Shown here one piece after another: positions 63,704 to 64,000 of a stretch of DNA of 64,000 bases. A program made the translations under genes and the position numbers. Position 1 is the stretch's first letter, and each line of letters starts with the position of its first letter. The stretch spans positions 62,001-126,000 of the forward strand of contig JANQKF010000022.1 of the NCBI GenBank assembly GCA_028281285.1, written 5' to 3'. This DNA is from Cyclobacteriaceae bacterium. Its GTDB lineage: Bacteria > Bacteroidota > Bacteroidia > Cytophagales > Cyclobacteriaceae. The notes under the pieces are model-generated. The model was not told the DNA's origin, did not search any database, and saw nothing but the letters and a program-made list of their open reading frames with translations.

Positions 63704-64000
63704 TCATTGGCTCAAATGAGCAATGCATCTATCTATTTCTCTAATGTACTCGTTTAACTTATATTTCAACTCAGTAGCTTCTTCCTTCTCTACTGTTGTA
63801 CTTGATACAATTTTAGTGATTTTATCCTGATTTTGAAAGCTGGCTATTTGCTCTGAAAGTCCTTCAATTTCGATTTTGAGCCCATTATTCTCAGCATTCA
63901 AGGCATCTCTTTCCTTTTTTATCGCTCCATAGGCATCCAGCAACTCCTGGATTCTTTGTTCCAGATTTGCCAATCTTTCGGATAGCGATTTTTCAGTCAT
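63704..64000 (-). CDS. Small coiled-coil protein upstream of zapA
   Basis: A 98-residue, nearly all-helical protein. Heptad patterns run from LSERLANLEQRIQELLDAYG through ENNGLKIEIEGLSEQIASFQ; a short break is followed by another helix (EEATELKYKLNEYIREIDRC). The size and coiled-coil nature recall ZapB, and the zapA neighbour makes a divisome role likely, but no specific ZapB signature can be claimed. The ATG is the last three bases of the window. Confidence 0.75.
   Translation of the reverse strand: MTEKSLSERLANLEQRIQELLDAYGAIKKERDALNAENNGLKIEIEGLSEQIASFQNQDKITKIVSSTTVEKEEATELKYKLNEYIREIDRCIAHLSQ

Overview
The window reads as chromosomal DNA of a Bacteroidota bacterium, most likely of the order Cytophagales. 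The support is: the Bacteroidota -7 promoter motif TAnnTTTG upstream of several genes; a type IX secretion gene (porQ) and an OmpA/beta-propeller protein with PorE-like architecture; VPS10/BNR giant proteins; DUF6702, HupE and MerC families; and a mutA/mutB pair. Protein-coding density is high. I saw no tRNA, rRNA, CRISPR array, insertion sequence or prophage.

Layout. 1-3.2 kb: methylmalonyl-CoA mutase (mutB runs off the left edge). 3.4-8.1 kb: dnaA, a small secreted protein, an AraC regulator and an HtrA protease. 8.2-18.1 kb: envelope and proteostasis block: ispC-rseP, the OmpA/propeller protein, then lon-porQ-hslU, whose upstream region carries a textbook sigma-54 promoter match. 18.2-24.4 kb: a single-domain RelA/SpoT alarmone synthetase, a SixA-like phosphatase, a cold-shock protein, an interspersed repeat, an aldo/keto reductase, and a PadR-regulated FtsX-like permease. 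24.4-52.1 kb: an accessory region held together by a recurring palindrome (core TGCAACA-T-TGTTGCA) found at five places. It lies before a COG0523/CobW GTPase, before an LCIB-type carbonic anhydrase (and, divergently, a dipeptidase), twice between MerC and a VPS10-like protein, and before an S9 peptidase-CobW operon. I read this as a Zur (zinc-starvation) regulon; it also encloses a split 5'-nucleotidase, two paralogous purple-acid-phosphatase-like enzymes, DUF6702 and HupE proteins and three ~1,030-residue propeller proteins. 52.3-54.6 kb: an RlmD-type rRNA methyltransferase and a membrane protein. 54.6-61.8 kb: a one-module polyketide synthase with its own Sfp-type activator, lying directly behind an arsR-arsI-aquaporin-arsC operon on the same strand. 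61.8-64 kb: rny, zapA and a coiled-coil protein, an ordinary core block.

Most notable: the zinc-responsive island built around two CobW GTPases, MerC and an LCIB-type carbonic anhydrase; the sigma-54 promoter before lon-porQ-hslU; the orphan KS-AT-KR-ACP synthase attached to the arsenic operon; and the fusion of a phosphatase to a DUF6702 domain that exists as a separate gene 3 kb away. Regulator identity, zinc response and polyketide product are inferences; the motifs, domain residues and gene order are read directly from the sequence.
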